The translations under genes and the position numbers were made by a program. Below, piece by piece: positions 1 to 15,295 of a DNA stretch of 64,000 nucleotides (its first letter is position 1; every line of letters starts with the position of its first letter). The stretch is taken from positions 10,354,001-10,418,000 of the forward strand of contig OY756960.1 of NCBI GenBank assembly GCA_963580455.1. The letters are read 5' to 3'. The notes under the pieces are model-generated. The model made no database searches, was not told where the DNA came from, and saw nothing but the letters and a program-made list of their open reading frames with translations. This DNA comes from Euonymus europaeus (lineage: Eukaryota > Streptophyta > Magnoliopsida > Celastrales > Celastraceae).

Positions 1-1500
1 GACAAAAACCGTTAAAAGCTCCTCCATAGATAGAGTTGAGCAAATTCGGACCATGAAAGTTGCTCGGTGTACACTTTTTATTGTTCTTCTATGTCAAATT
101 TTACGAGTATAAGCTTCGTAGATTATTTCGATGCCAAAACATTACATATCTATGCCAAATGGACAAAAACTGTTAAAAGCTCCTCCCTAGATGGAGTTGA
201 GCAACTTCGGACCATGAAAGTTGCTCAGTGTACACTTTTTATTGTTCTTCTATTTCAAATTTTACGAGTATAAGCTTCCTAGATTATTTCGATGCCGAAA
301 CACCAACTTTCTATGACAAATGGATAAAAACCGTTAAAAGCTCCTCCATATATAGAGTTGAGCAACTTCGAACCATGAAAGTTGCTCGGTGTACACTTTT
401 TATTGTTCTTCTATGTCAAATTTTACGAATATAACTTCCTAGATTATTTCGATTCCAAAACAAGAGCTTTCTATGAAAAACGGAGAAAAACCATTAAAAT
501 CATCTCTATAGATAGAGTTGAGCAACTTCGGACCATGAAAGTTGCTCGGTGTACACTTTTTATTGTTGTTCTTTGTCAAATTTTATGAGTATAAGCTTCC
601 TAGATTATTTCGATGCCGAAACACCAACTTTCTATGACAAATGGATGAAAACCGTTGAAAGCTCCTCCATAGATAGAGTTGAGCAACTTCAGACAATGAA
701 AGTGGCTTGGTGTACACTTTTTATTGTTCTTCTATGTCAAATTTTTCGAGTATAACTTCCTAGATTATTTCGATTCCAAAACACCAACTTTCTATGCCAA
801 ATGGACAAAAACCGTTAAAGCTCCTCCGTAGATAGGGTTGAGCAACTTTGGACCATCAAAGTTGCTCGGTGTACACATTTTATTGTTCTTCTATGTCAAA
901 TTTTAAGAGTATAAGCTTCCTAGATTATTTCGATGCCAAAAGACCACCTTTCTTCGACAAATGAATAAAAACCGATAAAAGCTCCACCATAGATAGAGTT
1001 GAGCAACTTCGGACCATCAAAGTTGCTCGGTGTACACATTTTATTGTTCTTTTATGTCAAATTTTACGAGAATAACTTCCTAGATTATTTCGATTCCAAA
1101 ACACCAACTTTCTATGCCAAATGGACAAAAACCGTTAAAAGCTCCTCCATAGATAGAGTTGAGTAACTTCGGACCATCAATGTTGCTCGGTGTACACCTT
1201 TTATTGTTCTTTTATGTCAAATTTTACGAGAATAACTTCCTAGATTATTTCGATTCCAAAACACCAACTTTCTATGACAAATGGACAAAAACCTTTAAAG
1301 CTCCTCCATAGATAGAGTTGAGCAACTTCGGACCATCAAAGTTGCTCGGTGTACACATTTTATTGTTCTTTTATGTCAAATTTTACGAGAATAACTTCCT
1401 AGATTATTTCGATTCCAAAACACCAACTTTCTATGACAAATGGACAAAAACCTTTAAAGCTCCTCCATAGATAGAGTTGAGCAACTTCGGACCATTTATG

Positions 1501-2700
1501 TTGCTCGGTGTACACTTTTTATTGTTCTTCTATGTCAAATTTTACGAGTATAACTTCCTAGATTATTTCGATTCCAAAACACCAACTTTCTATGCCAAAT
1601 GGACAAAAACCGTTAAAGCTCCTCCGTAGATAGAGTTGAGCAACTTTGGACCATCAAAGTTGCTCGGTGTACACATTTTATTGTTCTTCTATGTCAAATT
1701 TTAAGAGTATAAGCTTCCAAGATTATTTCGATGCCAAAAGACCACCTTTCTTCGACAAATGAATAAAAACCGATAAAAGCTCCACCATAGATAGAGTTGA
1801 GCAACTTCGGACCATCAAAGTTGCTCGGTGTACACATTTTATTGTTCTTTTATGTCAAATTTTACGAGAATAACTTCCTAGATTATTTCGATTCCAAAAC
1901 ACCAACTTTCTATGCCAAATGGACAAAAACCGTTAAAAGCTCCTCCATAGATAGAGTTGAGCAACTTCGGACCATCAATGTTGCTCGGTGTACACTTTTT
2001 ATTGTTCTTCTATGTCAAATTTTACGAGTATAACTTCCTAGATTATTTCGATTCCAAAACACCAACTTTCTATGCCAAATGGACAAAAACCGTTAAAGCT
2101 CCTCCGTAGATAGAGTTGAGCAACTTCGGACCATCAAAGTTGCTCGGTGTACACATTTTATTGTTCTTTTATGTCAAATTTTACGAGTATAACTTCCTAG
2201 ATTATTTCGATGCCAAAACACCAACTTTCTATGTCAATTGGACAAAAACCGTTAAAAGCTCCTCCATAGATAGAGTTGAGCAACTTCTGACAATCAATGT
2301 TGCTCGGTGTACACTTTTTATTGTTCTTCTATGTCAAATTTAACGTGTATAAGCTTCCTAGATTACTTCGACGCCAAAACACCTCATATCTATGCCAAAT
2401 GGACAAAAACCGTTAAAAGCACCTCCATAGATAGAGTTGAGCAAATTCGGACCATGAAAGTTGCTCGGTGTACACTTTTTATTGTTCTTCTATGTCAAAT
2501 TTTACGAGTATAAGCTTCGTAGATTTTTTCGATGCCAAAACACTACATATCTATGCCAAATGGACAAAAACCGTTAAAAGCTCCTCCCTAGATGGAGTTG
2601 AGCAACTTCGGACCATGAAAGTTGCTCAGTGTACACTTTTTATTGTTCTTCTATTTCAAATTTTACGAGTATAAGCTTCCTAGATTATTTTGATGCCGAA
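1501..2700 (+). repeat. Multi-monomer block duplicated at ~9356-10555
   Basis: The variant series here recurs with a constant offset of 7855 bp (1797/9652, 2116/9971, 2307/10162, 2468/10323, 2629/10484). Seven to eight monomers are shared in the same order. This shows that the left array is a mosaic of block duplications and not one uniform higher-order unit. Edges are approximate. Confidence 0.75.
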
Positions 2701-5149
2701 ACACCAACTTTCTATGCCAAATGGACAAAAACCGTTAAAAGCTCTTCCCTAGATGGAGTTGAGCAACTTCGGAACATGAAAGTTGCTCGTGTACACTTTT
2801 TATTGTTCTTCTATGTCAAATTTTACGAATATAACTTCCTAGATTATTTCGATTCCAAAACAAGAGCTTTCTATGAAAAACGGAGAAAAACCATTAAAAT
2901 CATCTCTATAGATAGAGTTGAGCAACTTCGGACCATGAAAGTTGCTCGGTGTACACTTTTTATTGTTGTTCTTTGTCAAATTTTATGAGTATAAGCTTCC
3001 TAGATTATTTCAATGCCGAAACACCAACTTTCTATGACAAATGGATGAAAACCGTTAAAAGCTCCTCCATAGATAGAGTTGAGTAACTTCGGACCACGAA
3101 AGTTGCTCGGTGTGCACTTTTTATTTTTCTTCTTTGTCCAATTTTATGAGTATAAGCTTCCTAGATTATTTCGATGCCGAAACACCAACTTTCAATGACA
3201 AATGGATAAAAACCGTTAAAAGCTCCTCCATAGATAGAGTTGAGCAACTTCTGACCATCAATGTTCCTCGGTGTACACTTTTTATTGTTCTTCTATGTCA
3301 AATTTTACGTGTATAAGCTTCCTAGATTACTTCGACGCCAAAACACCTCATATCTATGCCAAATGGACAAAAACCGTTAAAAGCTCCTCCATAGATAGAG
3401 TTGAGCAACTTCTGACCATCAATGTTGCTCGGTGTACACTTTTTATTGTTCTTCTATGTCAAATTTTACGTGTATAAGCTTCCTAGATTACTTCGACGCC
3501 AAAACACCTCATATCTATGTCAAATGGAAAAAAACCGTTAAAAGCTCCTCCATAGATAGAGTTGAGCAACTTCGGACCATCAAAGTTGCTCGGTGTACAC
3601 TTTTTATTGTTCTTTTATGTCAAATTTTACGAGTATAACATCCTAGATTATTCCGATGCCAAAACACCAATTTTCTATGTCAATTGGACAAAAACCGTTA
3701 AAAGCTCCTCCATAGAAAGAGTTGAGCAACTTCTGACCATCAATGTTGCTCGGTGTACACTTTTTATTGTTCTTCTATGTCAAATTTTACGTGTATAAGC
3801 TTCCTAGATTACTTCGACGCCAAAACACCTCATATCTATGCCAAATGGACAAAAACCGTTAAAAGCTCCTCCATAGATAGAGTTGAGCAACTTCGAACCA
3901 TGAAAGTTGCTCGGTGTACACTTTTTATTGTTCTTCTATGTCAAATTTTACGAGTATAACTTCCTAGATTATTTCGATTCCAAAACACGAACTTTCTATG
4001 AAAAATGGACAAAAACCGTTAAAAGCTCATCCATAGATAGAGTTTAGCAACTTCGAACCATAAAAGTTGCTCGGTGTACACTTTTTATTGTTCTTCTATG
4101 TCAAATTTTACGAGTATAAGCTTCCTAGATTATTTCGATGCCAAAAGACCACCTTTCTTCGACAAATGAACAAAAATCGATAAAAGCTCCACCATAGATA
4201 GAGATGAGCAACTTCAGACCATCAAAGTTGCTCGGTGTACACGTTTTATTGTTCTTTTATGTCAGATTTTACGAGTATAACTTCCTAGATTATTTCGATG
4301 CCAAAACACCAACTTTGTATGTCAATTGGACAAAAACCGTTAAAAGCTCCTCCATTGATAGAGTTGAGCAACTTCGGACCATCAATGTTGCTCGGTGTAC
4401 ACTTTTTATTGTTCTTCTATGTCAAATTTTACGTGTATAAGCTTCCTAGATTACTTCGATGCCAAAACACCTCATATCTATGCCAAATGGACAAAAACCG
4501 TTAAAAGCTCCTCCATAGATAGAGTTGAGCAAATTCGGACCATGAATGTTGCTCGGTGTACACTTTTTGTTGTTCTTCTACGTCAAATTTTACGAGTATA
4601 AGCTTCGTAGATTATTTCGATGCCAAAACACTACATATCTATGCCAAATGGACAAAAACCGTTAAAAGCTCCTCCCTAGATGGAGTTGAGCAACTTCGGA
4701 CCATGAAAGTTGCTCAGTGTACACTTTTTATTGTTCTTCTATTTCAAATTTTACGAGTATAAGCTTCCTAGATTATTTCGATGCCGAAACACCAACTTTC
4801 TATGACAAATGGATAAAAACCGTTAAAAGCTCCTCCATAGATAGAGTTCAGCAACTTCGAACCATGAAAGTTGCTCGGTGTACACTTTTTACTGTTCTTC
4901 TATGTCAAATTTTACGAGTATAACTTCCTAGATTATTTCGATTCCAAAACAAGACCTTTCTATGAAAAACAGAGAAAAACCATTAAAATCATCTCCATAG
5001 ATAGAGTTTAGAAACTTCGGACCATGAAAGTTGCTCGGTGTACACTTTTTAGTGTTCTTCTATGTCAAATTTTACGAGTATAACTTCCTAGATTATTTCG
5101 ATTCCAAAACACCAACTTTCTATGCCAAATGGACAAAAACCGTTAAAAG

Positions 5150-8100
5150 CTCTTCCATAGATAGAGTTTAGCAACTTCGGACCATAAAAGTTGCTCGGTG
5201 TACACTTTTTATTGTTCTTCTATGTCAAATTTTACGAGTATAAGCTTCCTAGATTATTTCGATGCCAAAAGACCACCTTTCTTCGACAAATGAACAAAAA
5301 TCGATAAAAGATCCACCATAGATAAAGTTGAGCAACTTCGGAACATCAAAGTTGCTCGGTGTACACATTTTATTGTTCTTTTATGTCAAATTTTACGAGT
5401 ATAACTTCCTAGATTATTTCGATGCCGAAACACCAACTTTCTATGAGAAATGGATAAAAACCATTAAAAGCTCCTCCATAGATAGAGTTGAGCAACTTCG
5501 GACCATGAAAGTTGCTCGGTGTACACTTTTTAGTGTTCTTCTATGTCAAATTTTACGAGTATAACTTCCTAGATTATTTTGATTCCAAAACACCAACTTT
5601 CTATGCCAAATGGACAAAAACCGTTAAAGCTCCTCCATAGATAGAGTTGAGCAACTTCGGACCATGAAAGTTGCTCGGTGTACACTTTTTATTGTTCTTC
5701 TATGTCAAATTTTACGAGTATAACTTCCTAGATTATTTCGATTCCAAAACACGAACTTTCTATGAAAAATGGACAAAAACCGTTAAAAGCTCTTCCATAG
5801 ATAGAGTTTAGCAACTTCGGACCATAAAAGTTGCTCGGTGTACACTTTTTATTGTTCTTCTATGTCAAATTTTACGAGTATAAGCTTGCTAGATTATTTC
5901 GATGCCAAAAGACCACCTTTCTTCGACAAATGAACAAAAATCGATAAAAGATCCACCATAGATAGAGTTGAGCAACTTCGGACCATCAAAGTTGCTCGGT
6001 GTACACATTTTATTGTTCTTTTATGTCAAATTTTACGAGTATAACTTCCTAGATTATTTCGATGCCAAAACTCCAACTTTCTATGTCAATTGGACAAAAA
6101 CCGTTAAAAGCTCCTCCATAGATAGAGTTGAGCAACTTCTGACCATCAATGTTGCTCGGTGTACACTTTTTATTGTTCTTCTATGTCAAATTTTACGTGT
6201 ATAAGCTTCCTAGATTACTTCGACGCCAAAACACCTCATATCTATGCCAAATGGACAAAAACCGTTAAAAGCTCCTCCATAGATAGAGTTGAGCAAATTC
6301 GGACCATGAAAGTTGCTCGGTGTACACTTTTTATTGTTCTTCTATGTCAAATTTTACGAGTATAAGCTTCGTAGATTATTTCGATGCCAAAACATTACAT
6401 ATCTATGCCAAATGGACAAAAACCGTTAAAAGCTCCTCCCTAGATGGAGTTGAGCAACTTCGGACCAAGAAAGTTGCTCAGTGTACACTTTTTATTGTTC
6501 TTCTATGTCAAATTTTACGAGTATAACTTCCTAGATTATTTCGATTCCAAAACACGAACTTTCTATGAAAAATGGACAAAAACCGTTAAAAGCTCTTCCT
6601 TAGATAGAGTTTAGCAACTTCGGACCATAAAAGTTGCTCGGTGTACACTTTTTATTGTTCTTCTATGTCAAATTTTACGAATATAACTTCCTAGATTATT
6701 TCGATTCCAAAACAAGAGCTTTCTATGAAAAACGGAGAAAAACCATTAAAATCATCTCTATAGATAGAGTTGAGCAACTTCGGACCATGAAAGTTGCTCG
6801 GTGTACACTTTTTATTGTTGTTCTTTGTCAAATTTTATGAGTATAAGGTTCGTAGATTATTTCGATGCCGAAACACCAACTTTCTATGACAAATGGATGA
6901 AAACCGTTGAAAGCTCCTCCATAGATAGAGTTGAGCAACTTCAGACCATGAAAGTTGCTTGGTATACACTTTTTATTGTTCTTCTATGTCAAATTTTTCG
7001 AGTATAACTTTCTAGATTATTTCGATTCCAAAACACCAACTTTCTATGAGAAATGGACAAAAACCTTTAAAGCTCCTCCATAGATAGAGTTGAGCAACTT
7101 CGGACCATCAATGTTGCTCGGTGTACACTTTTTATTGTTCTTCTATGTCAAATTTTACGAGTATAACTTCCTAGATTATTTCGATTCCAAAACACCAACT
7201 TTCTATGCCAAATGGACAAAAACCGTTAAAGCTCCTCCATAGATAGTGTTGAGCAACTTCGGACCATGAAAGTTGCTCGGTGTACACTTTTTATTGTTCT
7301 TCTATGTCAAATTTTACGAGTATAACTTCCTAGATTATTTCGATTCCAAAACACGAACTTTCTATGAAAAATGGACAAAAACCGTTAAAAGCTCTTCCAT
7401 AGATAGAGTTTAGCAACTTCGGACCATAAAAGTTGCTCGGTGTACACTTTTTATTGTTCTTCTATGTCAAATTTTACGAGTATAAGCTTCCTAGATTATT
7501 TCGATGACAAAAGACCACCTTTCTTCGACAAATGAACAAAAATCGATAAAAGATCCACCATAGATAGAGTTGAGCAACTTCGGACCATCAAAGTTGCTCG
7601 GTGTACACATTTTATTGTTCTTTTATGTCAAATTTTATGAGTATAACTTCCTAGATTATTTCGATGCCGAAACACCAACTTTCTATGAGAAATGGATAAA
7701 AACCATTAAAAGCTCCTCCATAGATAGAGTTGAGCAACTTCGGACCATGAAAGTTGCTCGGTGTACACTTTTTAGTGTTCTTCTATGTCAAATTTTACGA
7801 GTATAACTTCCTAGATTATTTTGATTCCAAAACACCAACTTTCTATGCCAAATGGACAAAAACCGTTAAAGCTCCTCCATAGATAGAGTTGAGCAACTTC
7901 GGACCATGAAAGTTACTCGGTGTACACTTTTTATTGTTCTTCTATGTCAAATTTTACGAGTATAACTTCCTAGATTATTTCGATTCCAAAACACGAACTT
8001 TCTATGAAAAATGGACAAAAACCGTTAAAAGCTCTTCCATAGATAGAATTTAGCCACTTCGGACCATAAAAGTTGCTCGGTGTACACTTTTTATTGTTCT

Positions 8101-9480
8101 TCTATGTCAAATTTTACGAGTATAAGCTTGCTAGATTATTTCGATGCCAAAAGACCACCTTTCTTCGACAAATGAACAAAAATCGATAAAAGATCCACCA
8201 TAGATAGAGTTGAGCAACTTCGGACCATCAAAGTTGCTCGGTGTACACATTTTATTGTTCTTTTATGTCAAATTTTACGAGTATAACTTCCTAGATTATT
8301 TCGATGCAAAAACACCAACTTTCTATGTCAATTGGACAAAAACCGTTAAAAGCTCCTCCATAGATAGAGTTGAGCAACTTCTGACCATCAATGTTGCTCG
8401 GTGTACACTTTTTATTGTTCTTCTATGTCAAATTTTACGTGTATAAGCTTCCTAGATTACTTCGACGCCAAAACACCTCATATCTATGCCAAATGGACAA
8501 AAACCGTTAAAAGCTCCTCCATAGATAGAGTTGAGCAAATTCGGACCATGAAAGTTGCTCGGTGTACACTTTTTATTGTTCTTCTATGTCAAATTTTACG
8601 AGTATAAGCTTCGTAGATTATTTCGATGCCAAAACATTACATATCTATGCCAAATGGACAAAAACCGTTAAAAGCTCCTCCCTAGATGGAGTTGAGCAAC
8701 TTCGGACCGTGAAAGTTGCTCAGTGTACACTTTTTATTGTTCTTCTATGTCAAATTTTACGAGTATAACTTCCTAGATTATTTCGATTCCAAAACACGAA
8801 CTTTCTATGAAAAATGGACAAAAACCGTTAAAAGCTCTTCCATAGATAGAGTTTAGCAACTTCGGACCATAAAAGTTGCTCGGTGTACACTTTTTATTGT
8901 TCTTCTATTTCAAATTTTACGAATATAACTTCCTAGATTATTTCGATTCCAAAACAAGAGCTTTCTATGAAAAACGGAGAAAAACCATTAAAATCATCTC
9001 TATAGATAGAGTTGAGCAACTTCGCACCATGAAAGTTGCTCGGTGTACACTTTTTATTGTTGTTCTCTGTCAAATTTTATGAGTATAAGGTTCCTAGATT
9101 ATTTCGATGCCGAAACACCAACTTTCTATGACAAATGGATGAAAACCGTTGAAAGCTCCTCCATAGATAGAGTTGAGCAACTTCAGACCATGAAAGTTGC
9201 TTGGTGTACACTTTTTATTGTTCTTCTATGTCAAATTTTTCGAGTATAACTTCCTAGATTATTTCGATTCCAAAACACCAACTTTCTATGACAAATGGAC
9301 AAAAACTTTTAAAGCTCCTCCATAGATAGAGTTGAGCAACTTCGGACCATCAATGTTGCTCGGTGTACACTTTTTATTGTTCTTCTATGTCAAATTTTAT
9401 GAGTATAACTTCCTAGATTATTTCGATTCCAAAACACCAACTTTCTATGCCAAATGGACAAAAACCGTTAAAGCTCCTCC
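5150..9480 (+). repeat. Higher-order repeat, 14 monomers (2242 bp), two copies
   Basis: The order of monomer variants from about 5150 to 7390 is repeated from about 7392 with a constant offset of 2242 bp. Examples are 5328/7570, 5968/8210, 6159/8401, 6634/8876 and 6801/9043. The copies differ by scattered single bases. Similarity falls off near 9480, where the second copy continues with a different variant (TAGATAGAGTTGAGCAACTT followed by TGGACC). The edges are approximate because they were placed by eye. Confidence 0.85.
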
Positions 9481-12400
9481 GTAGATAGAGTTGAGCAACT
9501 TTGGACCATCAAAGTTGCTCGGTGTACACATTTTATTGTTCTTCTATGTCAAATTTTAAGAGTATAAGCTTCCTAGATTATTTCGATGCCAAAAGACCAC
9601 CTTTCTTCGACAAATGAATAAAAACCGATAAAAGCTCCACCATAGATAGAGTTGAGCAACTTCGGACCATCAAAGTTGCTCGGTGTACACATTTTATTGT
9701 TCTTTTATGTCAAATTTTACGAGAATAACTTCCTAGATTATTTCGATTCCAAAACACCAACTTTCTATGCCAAATGGACAAAAACCGTTAAAAGCTCCTC
9801 CATAGATAGAGTTGAGCAACTTCGGACAATCAATGTTGCTCGGTGTACACTTTTTATTGTTCTTCTATGTCAAATTTTATGTGTATAACTTCCTAGATTA
9901 TTTCGATTCCAAAACACCAACTTTCTATGCCAAATGGACAAAAACCGTTAAAGCTCCTCCATAGATAGAGTTGAGCAACTTCGGACTATCAAAGTTGCTC
10001 GGTGTACACATTTTATTGTTCTTTTATGTCAAATTTTATGAGTATAACTTCCTAGATTATTTCGATGCCAAAACACCAACTTTCTATGTCAATTGGACAA
10101 AAACCGTTAAAAGCTCCTCCATAGATAGAGTTGAGCAACTTCTGACAATCAATGTTGCTCGGTGTACACTTTTTATTGTTCTTCTATGTCAAATTTTACG
10201 TGTATAAGCTTCCTAGATTACTTCGACGCCAAAACACCTCATATCTATGCCAAATGGACAAAAACCGTTAAAAGCTCCTCCATAGATAGAGTTGAGCGAA
10301 TTCGGACCATGAAAGTTGCTCGGTGTACACTTTTTATTGTTCTTCTATGTCAAATTTTACGAGTATAAGCTTCGTAGATTATTTTGATGCCAAAACACTA
10401 CATATCTATGCCAAATGGACAAAAACCGTTAAAAGCTCCTCCCTAGATGGAGTTGAGCAACTTCGGACCATGAAAGTTGCTCAGTGTACACTTTTTATTG
10501 TTCTTCTATTTCAAATTTTACGAGTATAAGCTTCCTAGATTATTTCGATGCCGAAACACCAACTTTCTATGACAAATGGATGAAAACCGTTAAAAGCTCC
10601 TCCATAGATAGAGTTGAGCAACTTCGGACCACGAAAGTTGCTCGGTGTGCACTTTTTATTGTTCTTCTTTGTCCAATTTTATGAGTATAAGCTTCCTAGA
10701 TTATTTCGATGCCGAAACACCAACTTTCAATGACAAATGGATAAAAACCGTTAAAAGCTCCTCCATAGATAGAGTTGAGCAACTTCTGACCATCAATGTT
10801 GCTCGGTGTACACTTTTTATTGTTCTTCTATGTCAAATTTTACGTGTATAAGCTTCCTAGATTACTTTGACACCAAAACACCAACTTTCTATGACAAATG
10901 GATGAAAACCGTTAAAAGCTCCTCCATAGATAGAGTTGAGCAACTTCGGACCACGAAAGTTGCTCGGTGTGCACTTTTTATTGTTCTTCTTTGTCCAATT
11001 TTATGAGTATAAGCTTCCTAGATTATTTCGATGCCGAAACACCAACTTTCAATGACAAATGGATAAAAACCGTTAAAAGCTCCTCCATAGATAGAGTTGA
11101 GCAACTTCGGACCATGAAAGTTGCTCGGTGTACACTTTTTAGTGTTCTTCTATGTCAAATTTTACGAGTATAACTTCCTAGATTATTTCGATTCCAAAAC
11201 ACCAACTTTCTATGCCAAATGGACAAAAACCGTTAAAGCTCCTCCATAGATAGAGTTGAGCAACTTCGGACCATGAAAGTTGCTCGGTGTACACTTTTTA
11301 TTGTTCTTCTATGTCAAATTTTACGAGTATAACTTCCTATATTATTTCGATTCCAAAACACGAACTTTCTATGAAAAATGGACAAAAACCGTTAAAAGCT
11401 CTTCCATAGATAGAGTTTAGCAACTTCGGACCATAAAAGTTGCTCGGTGTACACTTTTTATTGTTCTTCTATGTCAAATTTTACGAGTATAAGCTTCCTA
11501 GATTATTTCGATGCCAAAAGACCACCTTTCTTCGACAAATGAACAAAAATCGATAAAAGCTCCACCATAGATAGAGTTGAGCAACTTCGGACCATCAAAG
11601 TTGCTCGGTGTACACATTTTATTGTTCTTTTATTTCAAATTTTACGAGTATAACTTCCTAGATTATTTCGATGCCAAAACACCAACTTTCTATGTCAATT
11701 GGACAAAAACCGTTAAAAGCTCCTCCATAGATAGAGTTGAGCAACTTCTGACCATCAATGTTGCTCGGTGTACACTTTTTATTGTTCTTCTATATCAAAT
11801 TTTACGTGTATAAGCTTCCTAGCTCACTTCGACGCCAAAACACCTCATATCTACGCCAAATGGACAAAAACCGTTAAAAGCTCCTCCATAGATAGAGTTG
11901 AGAAAATTCGGACCATGAAAGTTGCTCGGTGTACACTTTTTATTGTTCTTCTATGTCAAATTTTACGAGTATAAGCTTCGTAGATTATTTCGATGCCAAA
12001 ACGCTACATATCTATGCCAAATGGACAAAAACCGTTAAAAGCTCCTCCCTAGATGGAGTTGAGCAACTTCGGACCATGAAAGTTGCTCAGTGTACACTTT
12101 TTATTGTTGTTCTATTTCAAATTTTACGAGTATAAGCTTCCTAGATTATTTCGATGCCGAAACAACAACTTTCTATGACAAATGGATAAAAACCGTTAAA
12201 AGCTCCTCCATAGATAGAGTTGAGCAACTTCGGACCATCAATGTTGCTCGGTGTACACTTTTTATTGTTCTTCTATGTCAAATTTTTCGAGTATAACTTC
12301 CTAGATTATTTCGATTCCAAAACACCAAATTTCTATGCCAAATGGACAAAAACCGTTAAAGCTCCTCCGTAGATAGAGTTGAGCAACTTTGGACCATCAA

Positions 12401-12825
12401 AGTTGCTCGGTGTACACATTTTATTGTTCTTCTATGTCAAATTTTAAGAGTATAAGCTTCCTAGATTATTTCGATGTCAAAAGACCACCTTTCTTCGACA
12501 AATGAATAAAAACCGATAAAAGCTCCACCATAGATAGAGTTGAGCAACTTCGGACCATCAAAGTTGCTCGGTGTACACATTTTATTGTTCTTTTATGTCA
12601 AATTTCACGAGAATAACTTCCTAGATTATTTCGATTCCAAAACACCAACTTTCTATGCCAAATGGACAAAAACCGTTAAAAGCTCGTCCATAGATAGAGT
12701 TGAGCAACTTCTGACCATCAATGTTGCTCGGTGTACACTTTTTATTGTTCTTCTATGTCAAATTTTACGAGTATAAGCTTCCTAGATTACTTCGACGCCA
12801 AAACACCTCATATCTATGCCAAATG

Positions 12826-13595
12826 GACAAAAACCGTTAAAAGCTCCTCCATAGATAGAGTTGAGCAAATTCGGACCATGAAAGTTGCTCGGTGTACACT
12901 TTTTATTGTTCTTCTATGTCAAATTTTACGAGTATAAGCTTCGTAGATTATTTTGATGCCAAAACATTACATATCTATGCCAAATGGACAAAAACCGTTA
13001 AAAGCTCCTCCCTAGATGAAGTTGAGCAACTTCTGACAATCAATGTTGCTCAGTGTACACTTTTTATTGTTCTTCTATTTCAAATTTTACGAGTATAAGC
13101 TTCCTAGATTATTTCGATGCCGAAACACCAACTTTCTATGACAAATGGATAAAAACCGTTAAAAGCTCCTCCATAGATAGAGTTGAGCAACTTCGAACCA
13201 TGAAAGTTGCTCGGTGTACACTTTTTATTGTTCTTCTATGTCAAATTTTACGAATATAACTTCCTAGATTATTTCGATTCCAAAACAAGAGCTTTCTATG
13301 AAAAACGGAGAAAAACCATTAAAATCATCTCTATTAATAGAGTTGAGCAACTTCGGACCATGAAAGTTGCTCGGTGTACACTTTTTATTGTTGTTCTTTG
13401 TCAAATTTTATGAGTATAAGCTTCCTAGATTATTTCGATGCCGAAACACCAACTTTCTATGACAAATGGATGAAAACCGTTGAAAGCTCCTCCATAGATA
13501 GAGTTGAGCAACTTCAGACCATGAAAGTTGCTTGGTGTACACTTTTTATTGTTCTTCTATGTCAAATTTTTCGAGTATAACTTCTTATATTATTC
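12826..13595 (+). repeat. Multi-monomer block repeating the first ~770 bases
   Basis: Monomers at 12892, 13053, 13207 and 13374 match those at 67, 228, 382 and 549 with a constant offset of 12825 bp, including the rare CAAGAGCTTTCTATG variant. The long offset suggests unequal exchange or block conversion across the whole left array. Edges are approximate. Confidence 0.75.
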
Positions 13596-15295
13596 CGATT
13601 CCAAAACACCAACTTTCTATGACAAATGGACAAAAACCGTTAAAGCTCCTCCATAGATAGAGTTGAGCAACTTCGGACCATCAATGTTGCTCGGTGTACA
13701 CTTTTTATTGTTCTTCTATGTCAAATTTTACGAGTATAACTTCCTAGATTATTTCGATTCCAAAACACCAACTTTCTATGCCAAATGGACAAAAACCGTT
13801 AAAGCTCCTCCGTAGATAGAGTTGAGCAACTTTGGACCATCAAAGTTGCTCGGTGTACACATTTTATTGTTCTTCTATGTCAAATTTTAAGAGTATAAGC
13901 TTCCTAGATTATTTCGATGCCAAAAGACCACCTTTCTTCGACAAATGAATAAAAACCGATAAAAGCTCCACCATAGATAGAGTTGAGCAACTTCGGACCA
14001 TCAAAGTTGCTCGGTGTACACATTTTATTGTTCTTTTATGTCAAATTTTACGAGAATAACTTCCTAGATTATTTCGATTCCAAAACACCAACTTTCTATG
14101 AAAAATGGACAAAAACCGTTGAAAGCTCATCCATAGATAGAGTTTAGCAACTTCGGACCATAAAAGTTGCTCGGTGTACACTTTTTATTGTTCTTCTATG
14201 TCAAATTTTACGAGCATAAGCTTCCTAGATTATTTCGATGCCAAAAGACCACCTTTCTTCGACAAATCGACAAAAACCGTTAAAAGCTCCACCATAGATA
14301 GAGTTGAGCAACTTCGGAGCATCAAAGTAGCTCGGTGTAAACATTTTACTGTTCTTTTATGTCAAATTTTACGAGTATAACTTCCTAGATTACTTCGATG
14401 CCAAAACACTACATATCTATGCCAAATGGACAAAAATCGTTAAAAGCTCCTCCATAGATAGAGTTGAGCAACTTCGGACCGTGAAAGTTGCTCCGTGTAC
14501 ACTTTTTATTGTTCTTCTAAGTCAAATTTTATGAGTATAAGCTTCGTAGAATATTTCGACGCCAAAACACTACATATCTATGCCAAATGGACAAAAACCG
14601 TTAAAAGCTCCTCCATAGATAGAGTTGATCAACTTCGGACCATAAAAGTTGGTCGGTGTACACTTTTTATTGTTCTTCTATGTCAAATTTTACGAGTATA
14701 AGTTTCCTAGATTATTTGGATGCCAAAAAACCACCTTTCTTCGACAAATGGACAAAAACCGATAAAAGCTCCACCATAGATAGAGTTGAGCAACTTCGGA
14801 CCATGAAAGTTGCTCGGTGTACACTTTTTATTGTTATTCTATGTCAAATTTAACGTGTATAAGCTTCCTAGATTACTTTGATGCCAAAACACCTCATATC
14901 TATGCCAAATGGACAAAAACCGTTAAAAGCTCCTCCATAGATAGAGTTGAGCAACTTCGGACCATGAAAGTTGCTCAGTGTACACTTTTTATTGTTCTTC
15001 TATGTCAAATTTTACGAGTATAACTTCCTAGATTATTTCGAATCCAAAACACCAACTTTCTATGAAAAATGGACAAAAACCGTTAAAAGCTCATCCATAG
15101 ATAGAGTTGAGCAACTTCGGACCATAAAAGTTGCTCAGTGTACACTTTTTATTGTTCTTCTTTGTCAAATTTTACGAGTATAAGCTTACTAGATTATTTC
15201 GATGCCAAAAGACCACCTTTCTTCGACAAATGAACAAAAACCGATAAAAGCTCTACCATAGATAGAGTTGACCAACTTCGGACCATCAAAGTTGC

